This document shows, piece after piece, positions 24,560 to 32,327 of a DNA stretch of 44,479 bases; the first letter of the stretch is position 1; every line of letters begins with the position of its first letter. Origin of the DNA: Lachnospiraceae bacterium (lineage in GTDB: Bacteria; Bacillota; Clostridia; Lachnospirales; Lachnospiraceae); assembly GCA_030524705.1 (NCBI GenBank), contig JAUNGD010000024.1, positions 1-44,479 on the forward strand, read 5' to 3'. The position numbers were made by a program, and so were the translations under genes. The notes beneath the pieces were generated by a model. It saw nothing but the letters and a program-made list of their open reading frames with translations. It had not been told where the DNA came from and did not search any database.

Positions 24560-25522
24560 TCATACAGGGTCGTCTGTAAAGACCCTTACAAAATTGCTAT
24601 GGGAAATTTTCTCTATCTGTCCTTCCGCAATTCCGCAGTGCCTCATCAGAGGCAGAAAGGAGGTAAACAGATAATCCAGTCCGATGGCCTGCTCCTCGTA
24701 GGATTTCAGCCTGGCCCGGGTGGTGTCCAGCGAAAAGAGAAGCTGATCCCCGAAGCCCTCCGACAGCATAGTCTGAAAAATCTCGATTTCTCTGAGATCG
24801 CTGTGATATTTGAATCGTCCGATCGTGTCATATTCCAGAAAAATTCCTTCTGCCAGAAGCTGCTTGTGGATCTCAAGATCCGGTATGGCCCGGTCCATAT
24901 GGCAGAAAATCATTCGTTTCGGCGGCACCCTGCGTTCCTTTAAAAAATGAAAAAGGGCGATGGGGTCGGAGCCCTGTTCGATATGTACCATGACAGGAAC
25001 GTCGGCGGCTCTGGCGGCCTCCGCTCCGGCGGCAAACAGCTTCCGGTAAATGGGCGTCAGCCCCTCCGTATCCAGCGCCATTTTTACAATTCCAGCCCGG
25101 ATCGAACTGCAGTCGGAATGAAATTCGGTGTCAATATTGCTGAACATTCCGGCGGTCAGCTCGTGGATAAAGATACCGCGAAGCTCATCCTCTGACAGGG
25201 TAAACAGCCAGTGTCCCTCCGGGTAAAAGCAGAGCTTATGGAAGCCTGTGGAGGCAACGATATTCAGCCCGGTCTTTTTTGAAATCGCCAGAAGATTTTT
25301 TTCTATCCGGTTGCAGCCCCCGGGCTGGGCGTCCACCACAGTCCCTCCGCCGCTTTTCATAAGCCGCGCCGCCTCCTGCGTGCTCTTTTCCAGATCGTCA
25401 ATCAGGAGCACGGGGCTTTTCTCCCAGGAGGTTCCTTTGCTGATGGCAAGATGCTCATGGCATTGACAAAATCCCAGTTCTTCAGGGCAGACGGGGCCCT
25501 GTACAGTCATTATAGTTTTCAT
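24560..25522 (-). CDS. Phosphotriesterase-family metal-dependent hydrolase (putative lactonase)
   Basis: This 320-residue amidohydrolase-superfamily protein has the PTE metal site pattern: CHEHL near the N-terminus, a candidate carboxylated Lys in RAGIVKMA, His in VMVHIEQG, His in IFCHMDRA and Asp in FSLDTTR. Several PTE-like bacterial enzymes are sugar lactonases, so a lactonase role is plausible in this operon; other ester substrates are possible. The start at 25522 overlaps the preceding cupin stop codon (ATGA), indicating translational coupling. A longer upstream frame lacks a ribosome binding site and reads through the cupin gene. Confidence 0.8.
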   Translation of the reverse strand: MKTIMTVQGPVCPEELGFCQCHEHLAISKGTSWEKSPVLLIDDLEKSTQEAARLMKSGGGTVVDAQPGGCNRIEKNLLAISKKTGLNIVASTGFHKLCFYPEGHWLFTLSEDELRGIFIHELTAGMFSNIDTEFHSDCSSIRAGIVKMALDTEGLTPIYRKLFAAGAEAARAADVPVMVHIEQGSDPIALFHFLKERRVPPKRMIFCHMDRAIPDLEIHKQLLAEGIFLEYDTIGRFKYHSDLREIEIFQTMLSEGFGDQLLFSLDTTRARLKSYEEQAIGLDYLFTSFLPLMRHCGIAEGQIEKISHSNFVRVFTDDPV

Positions 25523-26103
25523 ACGTCTTTCCAGTTCGGGTTGTTGGCGACAGTGGGCCTTCCGTCCTTTTCGATGATTAATTTGTGGTAGCCCTTTGTC
25601 TCGATGGTGCCGTAATCGTGGCCGGCATCGGCGGCAAAGGTGTAGAAAAGAACGAGAGGCGTCTCTCCGGTGTTTACTGTACGGTGAGCATATCTGCGGG
25701 GTACATAGACAGCCTGGCCCTGGGAGAGGGGCATCTCGATACAATCACCCTCCGGGTTTTCCATTACCATGTAGCCTTCGCCCTTCAGGGTGTAGTATAC
25801 TTCCGCAGTCTCCAGGATGGTGTGGAAGTGGCCCTTTGTAAAAAAGTACTCATTGCCTACCTTTCCGGGATACAGAATGGTTGTCCCGAAGGCGAGGTCC
25901 CCGGCGCGCTCCGGGCACCCCAGCTCGTGAAATTCGTAAATCAGAGGATCTTCTTTGGTGAGAATCTCTTCGAATGCTTTCTTATCACAGAACATCCCCC
26001 GCATCTGTGACAGATAACGTTTGGTGGTTTCAGCACTCCGGGAAAATCCGGTTTCTAGGTTGAAATCAACGAGGAAGCTGGTGTCCCAATTAAAGTTGTT
26101 CAT
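25519..26103 (-). CDS. pgiA: Cupin-type glucose-6-phosphate isomerase
   Basis: This 194-residue protein closely follows the archaeal/bacterial cupin phosphoglucose isomerase: metal ligands His92 and His94 (TKGHFH), Glu101 (AEVYY) and His140 (YAHRTVN), and the C-terminal AADAGHDYGTI block. Known members interconvert glucose 6-phosphate and fructose 6-phosphate, or related phosphosugars, using a bound metal. As first gene of the aldolase operon under the island operator it is probably a pathway-specific sugar-phosphate isomerase rather than the housekeeping enzyme. AGGAGG precedes ATG 26103. Confidence 0.88.
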   Translation of the reverse strand: MNNFNWDTSFLVDFNLETGFSRSAETTKRYLSQMRGMFCDKKAFEEILTKEDPLIYEFHELGCPERAGDLAFGTTILYPGKVGNEYFFTKGHFHTILETAEVYYTLKGEGYMVMENPEGDCIEMPLSQGQAVYVPRRYAHRTVNTGETPLVLFYTFAADAGHDYGTIETKGYHKLIIEKDGRPTVANNPNWKDV

Positions 26104-26165
26104 AAAAGTTATACCTCCTTTATACGATTGCCTTTGTTTGTACTTAGTTTCATCTTACATTGCAA

Positions 26166-26211
26166 TGTCATAACATAGCTACATTATAATATCGGAAGGA
26201 TATATTGTCAA
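26166..26211 (-). promoter_or_regulatory. Consensus promoter and operator of the aldolase operon
   Basis: On the minus strand TTGACA and TATAAT are separated by exactly 17 bp, a full consensus promoter (complements at 26206-26211 and 26183-26188). The palindrome TGTCATAACA (26166-26175) lies downstream of the -10 box, with further ATGT half-sites on either side. Confidence 0.8.
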
Positions 26212-26269
26212 GAGAGGGGATTAGACATTTTTCACAGAAACGGAGGATACTTTTTGGCAGTATCAGGGA

Positions 26270-26307
26270 TTGACAAACACCGTCTCAAAAGTTAGAATGT
26301 TACAACA
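26270..26307 (+). promoter_or_regulatory. Promoter and operator of the FGGY kinase gene
   Basis: TTGACA (26270-26275) and TAGAAT (26293-26298) are 17 bp apart. The palindrome TGTTACAACA (26298-26307) begins on the last base of the -10 box. Confidence 0.75.
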
Positions 26308-26360
26308 AACGTACATAAAAACAAATAAGGACATATTGGGAGGAAAAGGAGGAACAGGAA

Positions 26361-27881
26361 GTGGCAAAATACATACTTGCACATGATTTGGGGACATCGG
26401 GAAACAAGGCTACCTTATTTACTGTAGGGGGAAAATTAGTGGGAAGCCAGGTTCATTCTTACGATGCTCATTATTTTAACAACACCTGGGTGGAGCAGGA
26501 TGCGGAGGACTGGTGGCAGGCCGTTTGCCATACCACGAGAAATCTGATCGAGAGCACCGGAATTGATGCGGCCGAGATCGGGGCGGTGAGCTTCAGCGGC
26601 CAGATGATGGGCTGCCTTTGTGTCGACCGGCAGGGCAATCCGCTTCGCAAGGCGATCATCTGGGCGGACCAGCGGGCGACGCAGCAGTCGGCGCAGATCG
26701 AGGAGCATATCAGCCAGAAGGATTTTTACCATATCGTGGGCCACAGAAATACTCCATCCTACGGAGTGCAGAAGCTGATGTGGGTGAGGGACAACGAGCC
26801 GGAAATCTATGAGCAGACATACAAGACGCTTAACGCGAAGGATTTTATTGTATTTCGCCTGACCGGGAAATTTTATACGGAGTATTCCGACGGCAACAGT
26901 ATGGGATGCTTTGATCTGTGCAATCTGAAATGGTCCGAGGAGCTGATTTCCTACGCAGGGATCGACGGAGACAAGCTGCCGGAGCTGAAGCCCTCCACCT
27001 TCGTAGCCGGAGGCGTGACAGAGGAAGCCTCCAGGATTACGGGGCTGGCCGTCGGCACGCCGGTGGTACTGGGCGGCGGCGACGGCGTGACTGCGAATGT
27101 GGGCACCGGATCGGTGCATCCGGGCAAAACGTACAGCTGCATGGGAACCTCTGCCTGGATCACCACTACGACAGAAAAGCCGATCTTTGATGAGGAAATG
27201 CGTACCGTGACCTGGGCCCATATCATTCCCGGGCTTTATGCGCCCAACGGGACCATGCAGACCGCCGGGGGAGCGTACAACTGGCTGAAAAACACGATCT
27301 GCAAAATGGAAACGTACGATGCGAAGCTTCACGGCAAATCACCGTATGACTATATGAATGAGCAGATCGCACAGGCTCCGGTGGGATCAAACGGCGTCAT
27401 CTTCCTGCCGTATCTGTTAGGTGAGCGGGCGCCGCGCTGGAATGTAGATGCCAAGGGTGCATTTCTCGGTCTGAAGTCCGAAAACACCAGAGGAGATCTG
27501 CTGCGCAGTGTTCTGGAGGGCGTGACGATGAACATGGATATTATTCTTAATATTCTGAGAAAGCAGGTAGAGATTGATGAGATCACAGTGATCGGCGGCG
27601 GGGCCAAGGGAAGCGTATGGCGCCAGATTATGGCCGACGTGTACAACACCAGAATTCTGGTTCCGACACTGCTGGAGGAGGCAGGCTCGATGGGAGCGGC
27701 GGTCACCGGCGGAGTAGGCGCCGGCATTTACAAGGATTTCGACGCAGTGGAGCAGTTCCTGGAAATCAATTCGGTTCATGAACCGAATCCAGATGCAGTG
27801 ACGAAATACGGCCCGGTAAAGGAAGTGTTTGACGAGTGCTATTTTGCACTGGAAAAGGTATTTCCGAAGATGAATTTCTAG
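26361..27881 (+). CDS. FGGY-family carbohydrate kinase (xylulokinase-like)
   Basis: This 506-residue sugar kinase has the two FGGY actin-like domains: phosphate-binding DLGTSGNKATLF at the N-terminus, VSFSGQMMG and IIWADQRA in the first domain, and GGGDGVTANVGTGSV, then VIGGGAKGSVWRQIMADV in the second. It would phosphorylate an imported sugar, ketose or polyol. Length and motifs are nearest to xylulokinase-type members, but substrate specificity in FGGY enzymes is poorly predictable. The start codon is GTG at 26361 with AGGAGG about ten bases upstream. It is divergent from the aldolase operon, shares the same operator type and is followed by a strong terminator. Confidence 0.9.
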   Translation: MAKYILAHDLGTSGNKATLFTVGGKLVGSQVHSYDAHYFNNTWVEQDAEDWWQAVCHTTRNLIESTGIDAAEIGAVSFSGQMMGCLCVDRQGNPLRKAIIWADQRATQQSAQIEEHISQKDFYHIVGHRNTPSYGVQKLMWVRDNEPEIYEQTYKTLNAKDFIVFRLTGKFYTEYSDGNSMGCFDLCNLKWSEELISYAGIDGDKLPELKPSTFVAGGVTEEASRITGLAVGTPVVLGGGDGVTANVGTGSVHPGKTYSCMGTSAWITTTTEKPIFDEEMRTVTWAHIIPGLYAPNGTMQTAGGAYNWLKNTICKMETYDAKLHGKSPYDYMNEQIAQAPVGSNGVIFLPYLLGERAPRWNVDAKGAFLGLKSENTRGDLLRSVLEGVTMNMDIILNILRKQVEIDEITVIGGGAKGSVWRQIMADVYNTRILVPTLLEEAGSMGAAVTGGVGAGIYKDFDAVEQFLEINSVHEPNPDAVTKYGPVKEVFDECYFALEKVFPKMNF

Positions 27882-27903
27882 TATAGTAATAAATTAAAAA
27901 CAT

Positions 27904-27974
27904 AGCCGGCAGGAAACAAAAAAGCAAAAGAAAGCTTTTCTGGACTTTTCCGTTTCCTGCCGGCTGTTTTTTTT
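27904..27974 (+). terminator. Terminator of the kinase gene
   Basis: Arms AGCCGGCAGGAAAC and GTTTCCTGCCGGCT (14 bp, perfect) are followed by eight T residues. This marks the right edge of the operator-controlled island. Confidence 0.9.
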
Positions 27975-28011
27975 ATTTTAAAAATACTCCGCTGTTTCAG
28001 AAAATTTTCTG

Positions 28012-28040
28012 TTGGATATATTTTTGAGGAATGGTATGAT
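28012..28040 (+). promoter_or_regulatory. Promoter of the aldo/keto reductase gene
   Basis: TTGGAT (28012-28017) and TATGAT (28035-28040) are 17 bp apart. No TGTNRYNACA palindrome is seen, so this gene is probably outside the regulon. Confidence 0.5.
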
Positions 28041-28163
28041 TTATGGGAGATAAGTACCTTAAGGCCGAAATATATTTTTCGGGATATTAAAAAAATGCCT
28101 GGAATATCTCCGGGTGCAGGAAGGAAAAGCAGAGGATTAAAATAACAGGATGGAGGAACAGCG

Positions 28164-29084
28164 ATGAGCAAAATAAGATTGGGAAGAAGCAGTATGGAGG
28201 TATCCAGAACAGCGGTGGGGTGCATGAGAATGAATGCGCTGACGGAAAGTGAAGCGGACCGCTTCGTGAAGGGCGCCCTGGAAATGGGATTGAATTTCTT
28301 CGACCATGCGGATATTTACGGCGGCGGAGACTGTGAAAGCCTTTTTGGAAAGGTTCTTAACGATAATCCAGGCTTGCGGGAAAATATGATAATTCAATCG
28401 AAGGCAGGCATCTGCCCCGGCGTGATGTACGATAATTCGAAGGAGCATCTGATCAAAGCTGTGGATCAGATGCTGCAGCGGCTTCATACGGAATATCTGG
28501 ATGTATTTTTGATCCATCGCCCGGATGCGCTGATGGAGCCGGAGGAGGTGGCGGAAGCCTTCGATGCTTTGCAGACCGCCGGGAAGGTGCGGTGGTTCGG
28601 TGTCTCCAATCACAAGCCTATGCAGATCGAGCTGCTGTCGAGCTATATCCGGCAGGAGCTGCTGGTGGACCAGCTTCAGCTCAGCATTACAAACTCGAAC
28701 ATGGTGAGAAACGGCATGGAGGTAAATATGGAGACAGAAGGCGCCGTGGACCGGGACGGAAGCGTGCTGGATTACTGCCGCCTGAAGGGAATCACGATCC
28801 AGACCTGGTCGCCATTCCAGTACGGCATGTTTGAGGGCGTATTTTTGGGCAATTCTAAATTTGCTGCCCTGAATGAGGTGATTGATGAAATCGCAGGAAA
28901 ATACGGAGTCTCAAATACAACGGTGGCGGCTGCCTGGATTTTCCGCCATCCGGCCAAAATGCAGATTTTAAGCGGAACCATGAAGCTGTCCAGGCTTCAG
29001 GAGATATGCAGGGCGGAGGAGCTTGTGCTGACCAGAGAGGAGTGGTACCGGATCTATCTGGCAGCAGGTCATATCCTGCCGTGA
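28164..29084 (+). CDS. Aldo/keto reductase (YdhF-like)
   Basis: This 306-residue NADPH-dependent oxidoreductase has the full catalytic tetrad: Asp47 and Tyr52 (FDHADIYGGG), Lys80 (IIQSKAG) and His119 (FLIHRPD). It has the eight-stranded barrel length typical of the family. Members reduce aldehydes or ketones of many kinds, so substrate is not assigned. GGAGGAACAGCG precedes ATG 28164. It lies just right of the carbohydrate island but behind a terminator and with a different promoter, so a pathway link is only possible. Confidence 0.88.
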   Translation: MSKIRLGRSSMEVSRTAVGCMRMNALTESEADRFVKGALEMGLNFFDHADIYGGGDCESLFGKVLNDNPGLRENMIIQSKAGICPGVMYDNSKEHLIKAVDQMLQRLHTEYLDVFLIHRPDALMEPEEVAEAFDALQTAGKVRWFGVSNHKPMQIELLSSYIRQELLVDQLQLSITNSNMVRNGMEVNMETEGAVDRDGSVLDYCRLKGITIQTWSPFQYGMFEGVFLGNSKFAALNEVIDEIAGKYGVSNTTVAAAWIFRHPAKMQILSGTMKLSRLQEICRAEELVLTREEWYRIYLAAGHILP

Positions 29085-29211
29085 TACAGCGGCATTCTGC
29101 ACCTTTGAAGGGCGCAGGCTGTATATGACAGGAAAAACTTCTGGCCCCCGTGAATATACTGTATCAATGACTGGTCGGCATCTGCAAAGAGCAGAGCGGA
29201 TGGGAAGCTGC

Positions 29212-29820
29212 ATGAATTATATCTGGGGCATTATGATTGTAGTCGGAGTTGTTTACGGTACGATAACGGGAAATATAGACGCGGTATCGGATGCAGTGCT
29301 GTCGTCGGCGCAGGAGGCCGTGACGCTGTGCATCACTATGCTGGGAGTGATGGGCCTGTGGATGGGGCTTATGGAAATTGCCGGGGATTCCGGCCTGATC
29401 GAGACGATTTCCAGGAAAATACAGCCGCTGATCCATTTCCTCTTCCCCGGGATACCCAAGGATCATCCGGCGAACAAGCATATCACAATGAACTGCGTCG
29501 CCAATTTCCTGGGCCTGGGGTGGGCGGCCACGCCGGCGGGGCTGAAGGCGATGGAAAGTTTGGCAGAGCTGGAGAAGGAGCGGAGAAGCGGTGCAAAAAC
29601 AAGCATGAATCTAAACACGGCCAGCAATGAGATGTGTACGTTTCTGATATTGAATATCTCATCGCTGCAGCTGATCCCGGTGAATGTGATCGCCTACCGG
29701 AGCCAGTACGGGAGCGTGAGCCCTACGGCGATTGTTGTGCCGGGAATTATAGCGACAGCGGTGAGTACGGCAGTGGCGGTTGTTTTCTGTAAGGTGATGG
29801 ATAGGAAGCGGAGAGCGTGA
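29212..29820 (+). CDS. spmA: Spore maturation protein A (nucleoside-recognition domain membrane protein)
   Basis: This 202-residue membrane protein starts MNYIWG and carries the nucleoside-recognition (Gate) domain with GVMGLWMGLMEIAGDSGL, FPGIPKDHPA, NCVANFLGLGWAATPAGLKAM and NTASNEMCTFLILN, all characteristic of SpmA. In Bacillus, SpmA acts with SpmB in spore core dehydration. Here no spmB follows; the next gene is a glycerophosphodiesterase. ATG 29212 matches the family's start even though its ribosome binding site is weak; earlier in-frame ATGs extend into unrelated sequence. The gene supports a spore-forming host. Confidence 0.85.
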   Translation: MNYIWGIMIVVGVVYGTITGNIDAVSDAVLSSAQEAVTLCITMLGVMGLWMGLMEIAGDSGLIETISRKIQPLIHFLFPGIPKDHPANKHITMNCVANFLGLGWAATPAGLKAMESLAELEKERRSGAKTSMNLNTASNEMCTFLILNISSLQLIPVNVIAYRSQYGSVSPTAIVVPGIIATAVSTAVAVVFCKVMDRKRRA

Positions 29821-29842
29821 GGCTCTTCGCTGTTCGTTTATA

Positions 29843-29871
29843 TTGAAAAGAAATAGAAAAAACAGTATAAT
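29843..29871 (+). promoter_or_regulatory. Promoter of the glycerophosphodiesterase gene
   Basis: TTGAAA (29843-29848) and TATAAT (29866-29871) are 17 bp apart. An untranslated leader of about 130 bases then precedes the start codon. Confidence 0.55.
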
Positions 29872-30007
29872 GAAGAAGGTGAAGGTCGGCAGATATGGAA
29901 AGCTTTTGACATACGATTACACTTCGCGGGGGCTTTCCCTGAAGCCGGTGGTATAGACAGGGCAGGCTGCAAAGAGAAGAAAAAGAAAAGGAAAAGAGGA
30001 ACAGTTC

Positions 30008-30817
30008 ATGAAACAGGAGGCAGGATTTTTGCTGGTGATGGCCGGTATATACCTGTTTGCGATCATGCCGCGCACAGGACGGCGGGCAAATAAAATGAAA
30101 GGCGTATTCTATGCGCACAGAGGGCTGCACAATAAAAAAGCCGGTGTGCCGGAAAACTCCATGACTGCATTTCGGAAGGCTGTAAATGCAGGCTATGGGA
30201 TCGAGCTGGATATCCAGCTTACCAGAGATGACGAGGTAGTGGTATTTCATGATTTTGATTTAAAAAGAGTCTGCAGCGCAGAGGGAGAAATCAGCGATTA
30301 TACGTATGAGGAGCTGCAGTCCTACGCTATATATGGGACAGAAGAGCATATTCCGAAATTCAGTGAGGTGCTGGAGGCGGTGGATGGAAGGGTCCCGCTT
30401 CTGGTAGAGATGAAATACAAAGGACTGCATAGCCGTATCTGCGAAAAAGCCGACGAATATCTGAAAAATTACCGCGGCGAATATGTGATCGAATCCTTCC
30501 ATCCCAGGGCGTTGTGGTGGTATCGCAGACACAGGCCGGAGGTTTGCCGCGGTCAGCTGTCCATGAATTTTCAGCGCCAGGAGGGAAACTATCATCCGCT
30601 GCAGCTGGCGGCACGGTGTCTGCTGTTTAATTTCCTGGGCAGGCCGGATTTTATTGCCTATGATATTCGCGATAGAAATGCAGTATCAAAAAATATCTGC
30701 CGGAAGCTGTTTGGCTGCCCCTGTGCGGCCTGGACGGTTCGATCCCGGAAACAGCTTGAGAAAGCCCGGACGTGTTATGATGCTTTTATATTTGAAGGGT
30801 TTTTCCCGGCAAAATAA
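30008..30817 (+). CDS. Glycerophosphodiester phosphodiesterase, membrane-anchored
   Basis: This 269-residue protein has one N-terminal hydrophobic segment (about residues 5-20) and a GDPD domain with the active-site residues His37-Arg38 (AHRG), Glu49-Asn50 (PENS), Glu66 and Asp68 (IELDIQ) and His81-Asp82 (FHDFD). The family hydrolyses glycerophosphodiesters to glycerol 3-phosphate and an alcohol. It stands alone between its own promoter and the phosphofructokinase promoter. AAGAGGA precedes ATG 30008. Confidence 0.9.
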   Translation: MKQEAGFLLVMAGIYLFAIMPRTGRRANKMKGVFYAHRGLHNKKAGVPENSMTAFRKAVNAGYGIELDIQLTRDDEVVVFHDFDLKRVCSAEGEISDYTYEELQSYAIYGTEEHIPKFSEVLEAVDGRVPLLVEMKYKGLHSRICEKADEYLKNYRGEYVIESFHPRALWWYRRHRPEVCRGQLSMNFQRQEGNYHPLQLAARCLLFNFLGRPDFIAYDIRDRNAVSKNICRKLFGCPCAAWTVRSRKQLEKARTCYDAFIFEGFFPAK

Positions 30818-30999
30818 AAAAACAAAAATGGCCCTTCGATTCTGTAGCGATCGAATTGCAGTACAATACCGTACTTCGCGCAGAGCTCCCGGACAGAATC
30901 TCTTAATACATAAGTGTGTTCTGTCAGGATTGCTGTGACAAGGTATAGTATAATATGACGGATTTCGGCTTATAGGATAAAAAGAGTATTTTATTTTTG

Positions 31000-31028
31000 T
31001 TGTGATAAGAGGAAAAATGAGGTATACT
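31000..31028 (+). promoter_or_regulatory. Promoter of the phosphofructokinase gene
   Basis: TTGTGA (31000-31005) and TATACT (31023-31028) are 17 bp apart, about 65 bp before the start codon. Confidence 0.55.
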
Positions 31029-31093
31029 TATTCTATCAATACAGATAAAGACAAAAAGCCTGTCTGTAAATAAGTGTAAAGGACGTGATTATA

Positions 31094-32167
31094 ATGAAAA
31101 GGGTGGGTTTGTTAACAAGCGGCGGCGACTGTCAGGCACTGAATGCGACGATGCGAGGTGTAGTAAAGGGGTTAGCCAGCAACATAAGCGAACTGGAAGT
31201 TTATGGATTTATGAACGGATATAAGGGCCTGATTTACGGTGATTACCGTCTCCTGACTTCCAGAGATTTTTCAGGTATCCTGACAAAGGGCGGAACGATC
31301 CTCGGCTCTTCCAGGCAGCCGTTTAAGCTGATGCGTGAGCCGGATGAAAAGGGGCTTGACAAGGTTGAGGCTATGAAGCAGAATTATTACAAGCTGCGTC
31401 TGGATTGTCTCGTGATCCTTGGCGGAAACGGTACCCAGAAGACGGCCAATCTGCTCAGTGAAGAAGGACTGAATATCATTCATCTTCCGAAGACGATTGA
31501 TAATGACATCTGGGGCACCGATATGACCTTTGGTTTCTACAGTGCAGTGAACATTGCTACAGAAGCGATCGACTGTATCCATACGACAGCGGCTTCACAC
31601 AACCGCGTATTTATCGTTGAGGTTATGGGACACAAGGTAGGCTGGCTGACTTTGTATTCAGCTATTGCAGGAGGCGCTGACATTATTCTTCTTCCTGAGA
31701 TTCCTTATGATATCAAGAAAGTTATTGCTGCCATCGACAAGAGAACCAAGGCGGGCAAGGGCTTCACGGTGATCGCCGTGGCAGAGGGCGCGATCTCGAA
31801 GGAAGACGCGAAGCTGAGCAAGAAGGAGTACAAAAAGAAAATCGAGCAGAAGAAATATCCGTCCGTTGCTTATGAGCTGGCAGAGCAGATCAAGGCAGCA
31901 AATGGTCCGGAAGTGCGTATCACGGTTCCGGGACATACACAGCGAGGCGGAAGTCCGTGCCCGTATGACCGCGTACTTTCCACAAGAATCGGTGTGAAGG
32001 CAGCAGAGTTGATTATGAATGAAGAGTATGGCTGTATGGTGGGTATTGTCAACGGCAAGATGAAGAAGGTGCCGCTGAAGGACGTAGCCGGAAAGCTGAA
32101 AACAGTATCTCCGAAGGACCCGATCATTGCAGAGATGAAGCTTATGGGTATCAGCTTCGGTGATTGA
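31094..32167 (+). CDS. pfkA: 6-phosphofructokinase
   Basis: This 357-residue enzyme has the PFK sequence series: TSGGDCQALNATMRG at the N-terminus, LGGNGTQ, LPKTIDNDIWGTD with the catalytic Asp, and PGHTQRGGSPCPYDR. It phosphorylates fructose 6-phosphate in glycolysis. At the two positions that report phosphoryl donor it has Gly (GGNG) and Lys (PKTIDND), the mixed pattern found in a separate PFK group that includes ATP-dependent members, so the donor is not certain. ATG 31094 has AAAGGA ten bases upstream; an in-frame GTG at 31085 is too close to that site. Confidence 0.9.
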   Translation: MKRVGLLTSGGDCQALNATMRGVVKGLASNISELEVYGFMNGYKGLIYGDYRLLTSRDFSGILTKGGTILGSSRQPFKLMREPDEKGLDKVEAMKQNYYKLRLDCLVILGGNGTQKTANLLSEEGLNIIHLPKTIDNDIWGTDMTFGFYSAVNIATEAIDCIHTTAASHNRVFIVEVMGHKVGWLTLYSAIAGGADIILLPEIPYDIKKVIAAIDKRTKAGKGFTVIAVAEGAISKEDAKLSKKEYKKKIEQKKYPSVAYELAEQIKAANGPEVRITVPGHTQRGGSPCPYDRVLSTRIGVKAAELIMNEEYGCMVGIVNGKMKKVPLKDVAGKLKTVSPKDPIIAEMKLMGISFGD

Positions 32168-32201
32168 TTTGATGGTATAAACAATACTGTGTGATAAGTA
32201 T

Positions 32202-32236
32202 CGCAGGCGGCCTGCATAACAGGACGCCTGCGTTTT
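32202..32236 (+). terminator. Terminator of the phosphofructokinase gene
   Basis: Perfect arms CGCAGGCG (32202-32209) and CGCCTGCG (32225-32232), with an inner CTG/CAG pair, are followed by TTTT. The sequence between here and dnaX contains a small TTCTGC-AAA-GCAGAA hairpin but nothing resembling SRP RNA. Confidence 0.75.
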
Positions 32237-32327
32237 ACGCACAGGCACTAAGTTCTGCAAAGCAGAAGCGCAGGACTTTGCAATACGCAGCAAAAGCAGC
32301 ACAGGCAGAATGACAGGAGGAAATGGC

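Noticed and set aside
32237-32327. Possible SRP RNA gene upstream of dnaX
   Set aside because: The interval is short and lacks the conserved GGTCAGG...GGAAGCAGCC core; only a small hairpin is present.
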